NCBI RefSeq assembly: GCF_005938045.2
Contig: NZ_VCCF02000002.1
Span: 37,444-101,443, forward strand
Length of the DNA: 64,000 bases
Direction of reading: 5' to 3'
From: Pseudomonas sp. KBS0710
GTDB lineage: Bacteria; Pseudomonadota; Gammaproteobacteria; Pseudomonadales; Pseudomonadaceae
The notes under the pieces are model-generated. The model did no database searches. It was not told where the DNA came from and saw only the letters and a list, made by a program, of their open reading frames with translations. The translations under genes were made by a program, and so were the position numbers. Of this stretch, positions 1 through 8,092 are shown piece after piece (the first letter of the stretch is position 1; every line of letters begins with the position of its first letter).

Positions 1-759
1 GAAGAACGGTGCGTTGAGCGGCACCCGCAGGCGGCCGTCGATCAGCACGCGCAATGGCGGGCGCGACATGGCCAGAGCGGTGGTTTCGGCGTCCAGGCCC
101 AACTCGGCGGCGCGCACGGTCAGGCGCGCACCATCGGCCAGCACCGTGTCGGCGCCGGTCAGCACCACACTGGCCTCGGCGCGCAGGCGCTGCACGGCGG
201 CGCGGGCAGCCGGCCCGGTGATCCATTGGCTTTCGCCGCTGGCCATCGCGGTACGGCCGTCCAGGCTCATCGCCAGCTTGACCCGCACAAACGGCAGGCC
301 GTGTTCCATGCGCTTGAGGAAGCCGGGGTTCAGCGCGCGCGCTTGTTGTTCGAGTACGCCGCTGTGGGTTTCGATACCAGCTTGAGCCAAGCGCTGCAGG
401 CCGCGCCCGGCGACCTCCGGGTTCGGGTCCTGCATTCCGGCCACTACGCGTGCCACACCGGCGGTCACCAGTGCATCGGCGCAGGGCGGCGTGCGCCCAT
501 GGTGGCTGCACGGTTCGAGGGTCACGTACACCGTGGCGCCACGGGCCTTGTCACCGGCGGCGCGCAGGGCGTTCGGCTCTGCGTGGGGCTCGCCGGTGCG
601 TTCATGCCAGCCTTCGCCGACAATCTGCCCATCCCGCACAATCACGCAGCCCACCCGTGGGTTGGGGTGGGTGGTGTACAGGCCTTTGCGCGCCAGTTCG
701 AGGGCGCGGGCCATGTAATGGGCGTCGAGGACGGCTTGTTCGGCAGACGGAGGGTTCAT
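1..759 (-). CDS. ribD: RibD, bifunctional riboflavin deaminase/reductase (partial, N-terminal 253 codons)
   Basis: Second and third steps of riboflavin synthesis: deamination of the pyrimidine from GTP cyclohydrolase II, then reduction of its ribosyl side chain. Translating the minus strand from the ATG at 759 gives an uninterrupted frame to the window edge. The N-terminal zinc deaminase motif HAEPNA and the downstream [11 protein letters not shown] are both visible, and the start of the reductase domain ([14 protein letters not shown]) follows. The ATG overlaps the nrdR stop codon by 4 nt (ATGA), so the two genes are almost certainly cotranscribed and translationally coupled. The C-terminal part of the reductase domain lies outside the window. 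Confidence 0.93.
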   Translation of the reverse strand, partial: MNPPSAEQAVLDAHYMARALELARKGLYTTHPNPRVGCVIVRDGQIVGEGWHERTGEPHAEPNALRAAGDKARGATVYVTLEPCSHHGRTPPCADALVTAGVARVVAGMQDPNPEVAGRGLQRLAQAGIETHSGVLEQQARALNPGFLKRMEHGLPFVRVKLAMSLDGRTAMASGESQWITGPAARAAVQRLRAEASVVLTGADTVLADGARLTVRAAELGLDAETTALAMSRPPLRVLIDGRLRVPLNAPFF

Positions 760-1226
760 TCTTTGGCAGGCTCACGGGCCAGGCGGTCGATCTCTTCGCG
801 GAACTCATTGAGGTCCTGGAAGCGTCGATACACCGAGGCGAAACGGATATAGGCGACTTCGTCGAGCTTTTGCAACTCGCCCATCACCAGCTCTCCAACC
901 ACCAGGCTCTTGACCTCGCGCTCGCCGGTGGCGCGCAGCTTGTGCTTGATATGCACCAGCGCCGCCTCCAGCCGCTCGACACTCACCGGGCGTTTTTCCA
1001 GGGCGCGCTGCATACCGGCACGCAGTTTTTCTTCGTCGAAAGGCTGGCGGCTGCCGTCGGATTTGATCAGACGTGGCAACACCAGTTCGGCGGTTTCGAA
1101 GGTGGTGAAACGTTCACCGCAGCCAGAGGCCAGGCATTCGCGCCGGCGGCGTACTTGATCGCCCTCGGCGACCAGACGCGAGTCAATGACCTTGGTGTCG
1201 TTGGCACCGCAGAAGGGACAGTGCAT
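756..1226 (-). CDS. nrdR: Transcriptional repressor NrdR
   Basis: Repressor of ribonucleotide reductase genes that senses ATP/dATP. The 156-residue product begins MHCPFCGAN. It carries the N-terminal zinc ribbon (CPFC near residue 3, C..C near 31-36) followed by an ATP-cone domain from about residue 49 to 139, which is the family's full length. The frame stays open upstream of 1226, but the conserved zinc-ribbon start fixes this ATG. It is the first gene of an nrdR-ribD unit, the usual arrangement in Pseudomonas. Confidence 0.96.
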   Translation of the reverse strand: MHCPFCGANDTKVIDSRLVAEGDQVRRRRECLASGCGERFTTFETAELVLPRLIKSDGSRQPFDEEKLRAGMQRALEKRPVSVERLEAALVHIKHKLRATGEREVKSLVVGELVMGELQKLDEVAYIRFASVYRRFQDLNEFREEIDRLAREPAKE

Positions 1227-1366
1227 GGTTGGCAGGCAACAAAAAATGGGAGGGCCATGGTAGCGCATCCCCGTGGCAAGACAAGCCATAGCCTTTACGG
1301 TATATAGGCTGACTATTATGTTTCATATTTTTTAAGCCACGGATTTTGTCCTTTCTGGAGCCGTAC

Positions 1367-1822
1367 ATGCAGTTACGACCACTTGTTTTACTCGCCCTGT
1401 TCAGTTTTCTGGTCGCCTGCAGCAGCCAAGCCCCGAAACCATCGACACCGCAACCGACGCCCGTTCAAGAGAAAAAAGTGCCGGGCATTGAAGACCTCGG
1501 CCCTTTGCCGGCTTACCAGCGTGAAATCAACGGCACCCTGAATGGCGTGCCGGCCAACGCCGAAGTCGAACTGGCCCTGCTGGTGATCGATGAACGCAAC
1601 CGCCCGCAACAACTGCTCGCCAGCAGCGTACTCAGCGGCAACGGTAAGCCCCTGGCCTTCCGCCTGCGTTTCAACCCAGAAGCTTTCCCAGCCGGTGCAC
1701 GGGTTGAACTGCGCGGTCGCGCCAGCCAGTCTGGCCAGTTGATCCTGCACCTGCCCGCTGTGCGCATCACCCAGGCGATCACCCAAACCACCGGCCCGCT
1801 GCAATTCGTCCCGGCGCCATGA
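1367..1822 (+). CDS. YbaY-family lipoprotein
   Basis: A 151-residue predicted outer-membrane-type lipoprotein. The signal sequence ends in the lipobox LVAC, with the acylated Cys at residue 18, followed by a Pro-rich linker (about 22-40) and one beta-rich domain of the YbaY / type III secretion pilotin-like superfamily. A TTG at 1346 would add seven residues before the signal peptide, so the ATG at 1367 is preferred. The function of this family is not established. The stop overlaps the next ATG by 4 nt, so it is probably coupled to the downstream methyltransferase. Confidence 0.8.
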   Translation: MQLRPLVLLALFSFLVACSSQAPKPSTPQPTPVQEKKVPGIEDLGPLPAYQREINGTLNGVPANAEVELALLVIDERNRPQQLLASSVLSGNGKPLAFRLRFNPEAFPAGARVELRGRASQSGQLILHLPAVRITQAITQTTGPLQFVPAP

Positions 1823-2475
1823 CGCCACCGTTGGGCCTGCAGCGCGCCCTGAGCGAACTGATCGGCGACGCGCAACTGCTGCCCTGCCCGCTGCCGGGCA
1901 CGGAGCTGTCGTTGTGGCTGCTTGATGCGGGCAACATGGACCGTGCCTTCAGCCAGGAAGAGACCCGGCGCATCCTGCATGAACCGCCATATTGGAGTTT
2001 TTGCTGGGCCAGCGGCTTGGCATTGGCGCGCTTCCTGGCGACGAATCCCGAGTGGGTGGCGGGCAAACGCGTGCTGGATTTTGGCGCCGGTTCCGGTGTG
2101 GCCGCGATTGCTGCGGTTAAAGCGGGCGCGCTGGAAGTGGTGGCCTGCGATCTTGACCCGCTGGCCCTGGCCGCCTGCCGGGCAAATGCCGAACTCAATG
2201 GTGTGGAGCTGGGTTACTCAGCCGACTTTTTCGCCGAGGCCGACCGCTTCGACCTGATCCTGGTGGCCGACGTGCTCTACGACCGCGCCAACCTGCCGCT
2301 GCTCGACCACTTCCTGACACGCGGCCGCGAAGCGCTGGTGGCCGACTCACGGGTACGCGACTTCCAGCACCCGGATTATCAGCGCCTGGGCATCCTTGAT
2401 GCGCTGACGCTGCCGGACCTGGCTGAGCCTTGGGAGTTTCGCAAGGTGAGCCTGTACCATTCGCGGCGCGCTTGA
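1819..2475 (+). CDS. Class I SAM-dependent methyltransferase (ETF-beta lysine methyltransferase-like)
   Basis: A 218-residue Rossmann methyltransferase. The SAM-binding motif VLDFGAGSGVAAIAA lies near residues 85-99, an acidic residue ends strand beta 2 (ACDLDPLAL), and the post-I region reads DVLYD. The upstream PPYWSFCWASG signature is typical of the METTL20/ETF-beta-KMT and nicotinamide-methyltransferase-like branch, which methylates proteins. It overlaps the YbaY-type lipoprotein gene (ATGA). The substrate cannot be read from the sequence; a protein lysine is inferred from the branch. Confidence 0.8.
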   Translation: MTPPLGLQRALSELIGDAQLLPCPLPGTELSLWLLDAGNMDRAFSQEETRRILHEPPYWSFCWASGLALARFLATNPEWVAGKRVLDFGAGSGVAAIAAVKAGALEVVACDLDPLALAACRANAELNGVELGYSADFFAEADRFDLILVADVLYDRANLPLLDHFLTRGREALVADSRVRDFQHPDYQRLGILDALTLPDLAEPWEFRKVSLYHSRRA

Positions 2476-2480
2476 GGCCA

Positions 2481-2505
2481 TCGCGGGCAAGCCCGCTCCC
2501 ACAGT
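2481..2505. repeat. Single REP element
   Basis: TCGCGGGCAAGCCCGCTCCC is the same REP core as in the REPINs at 7901-7990, 13392-13463 and 18763-18856, but no inverted partner is present nearby. It sits directly after the methyltransferase stop codon, the usual extragenic location. Confidence 0.75.
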
Positions 2506-2607
2506 TGACCGCATTCTCCAGCAGGGGGTGGCTTGCACTCATCATGCTTTCAGCCAACCTCGCCAGCCCTTATAGTTGCCCCATTCCCGCTTTATTCGAG
2601 ACGCCCC

Positions 2608-3480
2608 ATGAGTGAGCCCACGCCGTACATCTTCGACGCCACCACTGCTACGTTCGACCAGGCAGTGATTCAGAACTCATTCGAAAAACCCGTGCTGGTG
2701 GATTTCTGGGCCGAGTGGTGCGCGCCGTGCAAGGCGCTGATGCCGATGCTGGCGAAAATCGCCGAGAGTTATCAGGGCGAGTTGCTGCTGGCCAAGGTCG
2801 ATTGCGAAGCCGAGCAGGATATCGTTGCGCGTTTTGGCATTCAAAGCCTGCCCACGGTGGTGCTGTTCAAGGACGGCCAGCCGGTGGACGGGTTTGCCGG
2901 GGCACAACCGGAGTCGGCCGTGCAAGCGATGCTCGAGCCACACGTGAAGATGCCGCCACCGAAGGCGGCTGACCCGTTGGAACAGGCCCAGGCGTTGTTT
3001 GCCGAAGGCCGTATCAGCGATGCCGAAACGGTGCTGGTGGCGCTGCTGGGTGAAGACAACACGAACGCCGCCGCGCTGATTCTGTACGCACGCTGCCTGG
3101 CAGAACGTGGTGAGCTGGGCGAAGCCCAAACCGTGCTCGACGCGGTGAAAAGCGACGATCACAAAGCCGCCCTCGCCGGCGCCAAGGCGCAAATCACCTT
3201 CCTGCGCCAGGCCGCCGACCTGCCGGATGCCGCCGACTTGAAAAGCCGCCTGGCGCAAGACCCGCAGGACAATGAAGCTGCCTACCAACTGGCGATTCAG
3301 CAACTGGCGCGCCAGCAATACGACGCCGCGCTGGAAGGCTTACTCAAGCTGTTTATCCGCAACCGCAGCTACAGCGAAGGCCTGCCGCACAAGACCTTGC
3401 TGCAAGTGTTCGAACTACTGGGCAATGAACACCCGCTGGTCACGGTGTACCGTCGCAAGTTGTTCGCCGCGCTGTATTAA
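2608..3480 (+). CDS. cnoX: CnoX/YbbN-like thioredoxin-TPR chaperone
   Basis: A 290-residue thioredoxin fold (about 1-110) followed by four TPR-like helical hairpins (about 120-285), the CnoX/YbbN architecture. CnoX is a holdase that protects substrates from oxidation and passes them to GroEL. A complete WCAPC active site is present at residues 37-41, whereas the E. coli protein lacks one of these cysteines, so this version could act as an oxidoreductase. The ATG at 2608 (MSEPTPY) was chosen over upstream in-frame starts because homology begins there. The stop overlaps a convergent gene within the palindrome TTAA. Confidence 0.88.
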   Translation: MSEPTPYIFDATTATFDQAVIQNSFEKPVLVDFWAEWCAPCKALMPMLAKIAESYQGELLLAKVDCEAEQDIVARFGIQSLPTVVLFKDGQPVDGFAGAQPESAVQAMLEPHVKMPPPKAADPLEQAQALFAEGRISDAETVLVALLGEDNTNAAALILYARCLAERGELGEAQTVLDAVKSDDHKAALAGAKAQITFLRQAADLPDAADLKSRLAQDPQDNEAAYQLAIQQLARQQYDAALEGLLKLFIRNRSYSEGLPHKTLLQVFELLGNEHPLVTVYRRKLFAALY

Positions 3481-3818
3481 TCGCCGATCCAACTGTACAG
3501 CGGCGTATCCCCGCCGCTGGCCACTTTCACACGGGCACTGTGGCGCAGGCGTACCAGCAGGCGTTTGCCTGAGGCCGCATCACCGGCCAAGCCCTCAAGC
3601 TGATCAAGCAACTCAAGCCCATTGAGTTGCCCGGCCTTGCGCAACAGGTCCTGGGCGTTCTGCCACAAATCATCGTTGTGTTTGACCGGCGCAACAGCGG
3701 GCGTACTCGGCGCCGGTGTTGCCTGCAAGTGGGCGCCCAGGCGCGCCCAATCGCCGTCATCGAGTTCCAGGGTCAAATCCACCGGCAAGTCACCGACGGT
3801 TCCACGAATTCGCAACAT
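3477..3818 (-). CDS. Conserved hypothetical protein, 113 aa
   Basis: A small protein beginning MLRIRGTVGDLPVDLTLELDD, with a Pro/Ala linker (about 34-45) and a helical centre (DLWQNAQDLLRKAGQLNGLELLDQLEG). No signal peptide or membrane segment is visible. I do not recognise a domain, but a gene at this position, convergent to the thioredoxin gene, fits the recalled P. aeruginosa PA4062 neighbourhood. Its stop codon and that of the thioredoxin gene share the TTAA at 3477-3480. Confidence 0.7.
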   Translation of the reverse strand: MLRIRGTVGDLPVDLTLELDDGDWARLGAHLQATPAPSTPAVAPVKHNDDLWQNAQDLLRKAGQLNGLELLDQLEGLAGDAASGKRLLVRLRHSARVKVASGGDTPLYSWIGD

Positions 3819-3884
3819 CGCACTTACTCCCGCAGTTTTCCGACCCGCATGCTCCCACGCGACTTGCGCAACGCCAAGCGGGCG

Positions 3885-3924
3885 TTCAAACTGGCGCGAA
3901 TATTGTTATAAGATCACATAACAA
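3885..3924 (+). promoter_or_regulatory. Candidate promoter and Zur-type operator of the zinc-uptake-like operon
   Basis: A perfect inverted repeat TTGTTAT-N8-ATAACAA occupies 3903-3924. It overlaps a -10-like TATAAG (3907-3912) that has a weak -35 (TTCAAA) 16 nt upstream. The GTTAT/ATAAC half-sites are those of gamma-proteobacterial Zur boxes, but the spacer is longer than the usual about 3 nt, so the match is imperfect. A repressor bound here would block the -10 element. Confidence 0.5.
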
Positions 3925-3949
3925 AACTTTCATCTTATGGAGCCTTCTC

Positions 3950-4561
3950 ATGCGCCGTCTGCTGCTTGCCCTGCCGTTTGCCCTGCTGCCCCTGGCCATC
4001 GCCCACGCCGCCGATGAACACGATCATGAGCATGAACACGGCAGCCTTGGCGCGCACGAGCATGGTGTCGGCCGCCTCAATGCGGTACTCGACGGCCAGG
4101 CGCTTGAGCTGGAGTTCGACAGCCCGGCCATGAACCTTGTGGGCTTTGAACATCAGGCCACCACGCCTGCCGACAAAACCAAGGTCGCCGCCGCGCGCAA
4201 GCAGCTGGAAAACCCGCTGGCGCTGTTCAACCTGCCCAAATCTGCCGGTTGTGTAATCAGCACCCAGGAACTCAACAGCCCGTTGTTCGGCGACAAGCCT
4301 GAAGCCGATCATGATGAAGACGATGACGACCACGCCACCGATGGCAAAGGCGCCGCCGCCCACGAACATCATCACGACCACAGCGAAATCCACGCCCACT
4401 ACCAGTTCACCTGCGCCACGCCGACGGCCCTGAGCAACCTCGACCTGACTCAAGTGTTCAAGACCTTCCCTGCCACCCAGAAGATTCAGGTACAACTGAT
4501 CGGCCCAAGCGGCCAGCAAGGTGTTGAAGCGACGGCCACCGCAGCCACCCTGAAATTCTGA
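3950..4561 (+). CDS. zrgA: ZrgA-like zinc uptake protein (DUF2796), histidine-rich periplasmic
   Basis: A 203-residue exported protein. The signal peptide (about 1-21) is followed by a His/Asp/Glu-rich N-terminus (DEHDHEHEHG, GAHEHG) and a second metal-binding-looking stretch in the middle (acidic run, then HEHHHDHSEIHAH). The flanking beta-rich segments match DUF2796, the domain of Vibrio ZrgA. ZrgA-type proteins help bind periplasmic Zn(II) for an ABC transporter. This is the first gene of a tight four-gene operon, 6 nt before the ATPase gene. The start follows the candidate operator; upstream in-frame codons lack a signal peptide. Confidence 0.82.
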   Translation: MRRLLLALPFALLPLAIAHAADEHDHEHEHGSLGAHEHGVGRLNAVLDGQALELEFDSPAMNLVGFEHQATTPADKTKVAAARKQLENPLALFNLPKSAGCVISTQELNSPLFGDKPEADHDEDDDDHATDGKGAAAHEHHHDHSEIHAHYQFTCATPTALSNLDLTQVFKTFPATQKIQVQLIGPSGQQGVEATATAATLKF

Positions 4562-4567
4562 GTTCAC

Positions 4568-5278
4568 ATGACCCAAGCACTGATCGAACTGTCTGACCTG
4601 GGCTTTAACTGGCCCGGCCACCCGCAGTTGCTGGACATCCCCGCGTTCCGCCTGGAAGCGGGAGAAACCCTGTTTCTCAAAGGCCCGAGCGGCAGTGGCA
4701 AAACCACCTTGCTCGGGCTGTTGGGCGGCGTGCAGAAACCCAGCCAGGGCAGCATTCGCCTGCTCGGCCAGGAGCTGACCGAACTCTCGGCCGGTGCCCG
4801 CGACCGCTTCCGCGTTGATCACACGGGTTACATCTTTCAGCAATTCAACCTGCTGCCGTTTCTCTCCGTGCGCGAGAACGTCGAGTTGCCGTGTCACTTT
4901 TCCAAGCTGCGTGCGCAGCGGGCGACTCAGCGCCATGGCAGTGTCGACCAGGCCGCCGCGACCTTGCTGGCGCATTTGGGCTTGAAGGACAAAGACCTGC
5001 TGGAGCGCCGCGCCGACTCGCTGTCCATCGGCCAGCAACAGCGCGTCGCCGCTGCCCGTGCGTTGATCGGCCAACCGGAACTGGTGATCGCCGACGAACC
5101 CACCTCGGCCCTCGACTACGACGCCCGCGAAGCGTTTATCCGGCTGTTGTTCGCCGAATGCCGCGAAGCCGGCGCCAGCCTGTTGTTTGTCAGCCATGAC
5201 CAGAGCCTCGCGCCGCTGTTCGACCGCCACCTGTCGCTGGCCGAACTCAATCGCGCCGCCACGCCCGCAGAGGTTTGA
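4568..5278 (+). CDS. ABC transporter ATP-binding protein of the zinc-uptake-like operon
   Basis: A 236-residue LolD/MacB-type ATPase. Walker A GPSGSGKT is at 39-46, the Q-loop is near FQQFNLLP (about 90-97), the signature at 152-156 reads LSIGQ instead of LSGGQ, Walker B is LVIADE at 172-177, and a switch His lies in VSHDQS. It lies between the DUF2796 protein and the FtsX-like permease, so it most likely powers that permease. It resembles the recalled PA4064 gene. Confidence 0.88.
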   Translation: MTQALIELSDLGFNWPGHPQLLDIPAFRLEAGETLFLKGPSGSGKTTLLGLLGGVQKPSQGSIRLLGQELTELSAGARDRFRVDHTGYIFQQFNLLPFLSVRENVELPCHFSKLRAQRATQRHGSVDQAAATLLAHLGLKDKDLLERRADSLSIGQQQRVAAARALIGQPELVIADEPTSALDYDAREAFIRLLFAECREAGASLLFVSHDQSLAPLFDRHLSLAELNRAATPAEV

Positions 5279-5279
5279 G

Positions 5280-6545
5280 ATGTATCTGTTCCGTCTAGCC
5301 ATGGCCAGCCTGGCTAACCGCCGCTTTACCGCGATCCTCACCGCCTTCGCCATCGCCCTTTCCGTGTGCCTGTTGCTCGCGGTGGAACGCGTGCGCGTAG
5401 AGGCGCGCAACAGTTTCGCCAGCACCATCAGCGGCACTGACCTGATCGTCGGCGCCCGCTCCGGCTCGGTCAACTTGCTGCTGTACTCGGTATTCCGCAT
5501 CGGCAACGCCACCAATAACATTCGCTGGGACAGCTTCGAGCACTTCGCCGCCAGCCCGCAGGTGAAATGGGCGATCCCGATTTCCCTCGGCGACTCGCAC
5601 CGTGGCTATCGCGTAATGGGTACCAACGAGTCCTACTTCGAGCATTACCAATACGGCCGCAAGCAGAACCTCGAACTGGCCAGCGGCCGCGCCTTCGCCA
5701 CTGACCCGTTTGAAGTGGTACTCGGCGCCGAAGTGGCGGATGCGCTGCACTACAAGCTTGGCGACAAGCTGGTGCTGGCCCACGGTGTAGCAGTGGTCAG
5801 CCTGGTCAAGCACGATGACAAACCCTTCACCGTGGTCGGCATTCTCAAGCGCACCGGTACGCCGGTGGACCGCACGCTGCACATCAGCCTCGGCGGCATG
5901 GAGGCCATCCATATCGATTGGCACAACGGCGTGCCGGCCCAGGGCAAAGGCCGTATCAGTGCTGATCAAGCACGCAACATGGACCTCACGCCGCAAGCGA
6001 TCACCGCGTTTATGCTCGGCCTGAACAACAAGATTTCCACCTTCGCGCTGCAACGCGAGATCAATGAATTCCGAGGCGAGCCGATGCTGGCGATCCTGCC
6101 CGGCGTGGCGCTGCAAGAGCTGTGGAGCATGATGGGCACCGCCGAAAAAGCGCTGTTCGTGATCTCGCTGTTCGTGGTGCTGACCGGTTTGATCGGCATG
6201 CTTACGGCGATTCTCACCAGCCTCAATGAACGCCGCCGCGAGATGGCGATTTTGCGTTCGGTGGGCGCACGGCCGTGGCACATTGCGACACTGCTGATCT
6301 TCGAAGCCTTCGCGCTGGCCTTGTCTGGCGTAGTGGCGGGCGTGGGTCTGCTGTACCTGTGCATCGCGGCGTCACGTGGGTATTTGCAGGCCAACTACGG
6401 CCTGGACCTGCCGATGTCGTGGCCAAGTGAATATGAATGGACCTTGCTCGCCGGTATCCTGGCCGCCGCGCTGTTGATGGGCAGCGTGCCCGCGTGGCGC
6501 GCCTATCGGCAATCTTTGGCCGATGGCCTGTCCATACGTTTATGA
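5280..6545 (+). CDS. FtsX/MacB-type ABC permease
   Basis: A 421-residue permease. One N-terminal membrane segment (about 14-37) is followed by a large periplasmic domain, then three C-terminal segments within an FtsX-type domain (about residues 285-415) that includes NERRREMAILRSVGA. The ATG at 5280 lies 1 nt after the ATPase stop; a longer frame from 5187 would only duplicate coding sequence of the ATPase. MacB-like permeases usually drive mechanotransmission or lipoprotein handling rather than import, so a direct zinc-import role is inferred from context only. Confidence 0.87.
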   Translation: MYLFRLAMASLANRRFTAILTAFAIALSVCLLLAVERVRVEARNSFASTISGTDLIVGARSGSVNLLLYSVFRIGNATNNIRWDSFEHFAASPQVKWAIPISLGDSHRGYRVMGTNESYFEHYQYGRKQNLELASGRAFATDPFEVVLGAEVADALHYKLGDKLVLAHGVAVVSLVKHDDKPFTVVGILKRTGTPVDRTLHISLGGMEAIHIDWHNGVPAQGKGRISADQARNMDLTPQAITAFMLGLNNKISTFALQREINEFRGEPMLAILPGVALQELWSMMGTAEKALFVISLFVVLTGLIGMLTAILTSLNERRREMAILRSVGARPWHIATLLIFEAFALALSGVVAGVGLLYLCIAASRGYLQANYGLDLPMSWPSEYEWTLLAGILAAALLMGSVPAWRAYRQSLADGLSIRL

Positions 6546-6556
6546 GGAAGCTGTCG

Positions 6557-7078
6557 ATGCGTCGTGCCCTGTTTGCGCTGTTGCTGCTGGTGGTGGTGCC
6601 CGCCTGGGCCGACGAGCAGCCCAAGGACCTGTCGTGGCAGGAAATGATCCCGCCGGACGCGCCGCCGGAAATCCCCAATATGAAACCGCTGCACGACCTG
6701 TCGAACATGGCCGATGCGCTCTCGGTTGAGGCGGCGCCTGCGGCCAAACAGGAACTGCCCAACGCGCCGGTGGTGCAGAGCCTTAACGGCAAGCACATCC
6801 GTTTGCCGGGCTATATCGTGCCGCTGGAAGTCAGCGAAGAAGGCCGCACCACCGAGTTTTTGCTGGTGCCGTACTTTGGCGCGTGCATCCACGTGCCGCC
6901 GCCACCATCGAACCAGATCGTGCATGTGAAAAGCGAAGTCGGCGTGAAGCTTGATGAGCTGTATCAGCCCTATTGGATCGAAGGTGCGATGCAGGTCAAG
7001 CCGTCTTCCAGTGAGCTGGCCGATGCCGGTTACCAGATGGATGCCGAGAAGATTTACGTCTACGAACTGCAGGAATAA
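6557..7078 (+). CDS. DUF3299 protein, exported
   Basis: A 173-residue protein with signal peptide MRRALFALLLLVVVPAWA. The mature domain has the DUF3299 hallmark (GYIVPLEVSE..., then LLVPYFGACIHVPPPPSNQ). The ATG at 6557 has a good GAGGAA 7 nt upstream; an alternative ATG at 6542 overlaps the permease stop (ATGA) and would add five residues. It is the last gene of the ZrgA-like operon and corresponds to the recalled PA4066. The conserved Cys in the GACIHVPPPP segment could be a metal or redox site, but no function is established. Confidence 0.8.
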   Translation: MRRALFALLLLVVVPAWADEQPKDLSWQEMIPPDAPPEIPNMKPLHDLSNMADALSVEAAPAAKQELPNAPVVQSLNGKHIRLPGYIVPLEVSEEGRTTEFLLVPYFGACIHVPPPPSNQIVHVKSEVGVKLDELYQPYWIEGAMQVKPSSSELADAGYQMDAEKIYVYELQE

Positions 7079-7095
7079 CGCTGATCGAGCTTTCA

Positions 7096-7109
7096 TTGAG
7101 CTGAGTCAA
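7096..7109 (+). promoter_or_regulatory. Anr/FNR-like site upstream of oprG
   Basis: TTGAG-CTGA-GTCAA matches the FNR/Anr consensus TTGAT-N4-ATCAA at 8 of 10 informative positions. It lies 64 nt before the oprG ATG. P. aeruginosa oprG is known to be induced without oxygen through Anr, which makes the site plausible. Confidence 0.5.
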
Positions 7110-7172
7110 AAGATCGGACGGAACGATCTTTACCATTGGACGTACAACTTTTAACGTCCTTTTGGAGCTCCC

Positions 7173-7871
7173 ATGAACAAGTCTCTGCTCGGCGCGTCCC
7201 TCTTCGCGCTTGCCCTCGCCGCCCCTGTCGCACACGCTCACGAAGCGGGCGACATTCTGGTTCGTGCCGGTGCAATCACCGTGAACCCGAAAGCAGACAG
7301 CGGCCATGTGAAGGTTGACCAAGGCCCATTGGCCGGCACCAACCTGGGCGGCAAGGCGACCATGAGCAGCGACACCCAATTGGGCCTCAACTTCGCCTAC
7401 ATGATCACCAACCACATCGGCATCGAACTGCTGGCCGCCACGCCGTTCGAGCATGATGTGAAGATCAAGAACACCGCCCTGGGCGCCGCCAATGGCAAGC
7501 TCGGTACGCTGAAGCACCTGCCGCCGACCTTGAGCGTCGTGTACTACCCGCTGGACAACAAGTCCGCGTTCCAGCCGTATGTAGGCGCCGGTATCAACTA
7601 CACCTGGATCTACGACGAGCACGTCGGCAGCCGCGCCGAACAAGCCGGTTTCAGCAACTTCAAGGCCGAAAACTCCTGGGGCTGGGCCGCGCAGATCGGC
7701 GCCGACTACATGATCAACGACAAGTGGATGATCAACGCCCAGGCGCGTTACATCGACATCAGCACCAAGGCGACGGTGGATAACAATGCGCTGGGCCAAG
7801 GCACACGTGCCAAGGTCAATGTGGATGTTGACCCGATGGTTTACATGGTGGGTATTGGTTACAAGTTCTAA
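7173..7871 (+). CDS. oprG: OprG/OmpW family outer-membrane protein
   Basis: A 232-residue eight-stranded beta-barrel of the OmpW family, which mediates lateral diffusion of small hydrophobic molecules or amino acids across the outer membrane. The signal peptide (1-22) ends AHA, the mature protein starts HEAGDILVRAGAITVNP, and the C-terminus is the barrel signature ending in Phe (VGIGYKF). GGAG precedes the ATG. The separation from the DUF3299 gene (94 nt) and the Anr-like site suggest its own promoter. Confidence 0.92.
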   Translation: MNKSLLGASLFALALAAPVAHAHEAGDILVRAGAITVNPKADSGHVKVDQGPLAGTNLGGKATMSSDTQLGLNFAYMITNHIGIELLAATPFEHDVKIKNTALGAANGKLGTLKHLPPTLSVVYYPLDNKSAFQPYVGAGINYTWIYDEHVGSRAEQAGFSNFKAENSWGWAAQIGADYMINDKWMINAQARYIDISTKATVDNNALGQGTRAKVNVDVDPMVYMVGIGYKF

Positions 7872-7900
7872 TCCCGGCTCAAGCACCACTGCATAACCCC

Positions 7901-7990
7901 TGTGGGAGCGGGCTTGCTCGCGAAAGCGGTCATTCAGTCAACATATCAGTCGACTGAACCACCGCTTTCGCGAGCAAGCCCGCTCCCACA
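7901..7990. repeat. REPIN with perfect 30-bp inverted arms
   Basis: Positions 7901-7930 and 7961-7990 are exact reverse complements, each carrying the REP core GTGGGAGCGGGCTTGCTCGC plus GAAAGCGGT. They are separated by 30 nt. This is the standard mobile REP doublet of Pseudomonas; no RAYT transposase is present in the window. Confidence 0.93.
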
Positions 7991-8092
7991 TTTTGGTTTT
8001 GCAGGGTGTCAGCTATGGCGGTAGAGCCTCCCCACACAAAACCTGCCTCCCACATTGGGTTTTGTGCGGTGTCAGCCGTGCCGGTAGAACCG
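7991..8092. repeat. Imperfect direct repeat duplicating the 3' end of the reductase gene
   Basis: The segment at about 7993-8029 (TTTTGG..GGTGTCAGCTATGGCGGTAGAGCC) recurs in diverged form at 8055-8092, where it forms the end of the RmlD-like gene (GGTGTCAGCCGTGCCGGTAGAACC). The extra copy lies outside the gene, between it and the REPIN. Confidence 0.6.

Noticed and set aside
3935..5521. Minus-strand frame of 528 codons over the zinc operon
   Set aside because: Covers three real plus-strand genes; low-complexity shadow.
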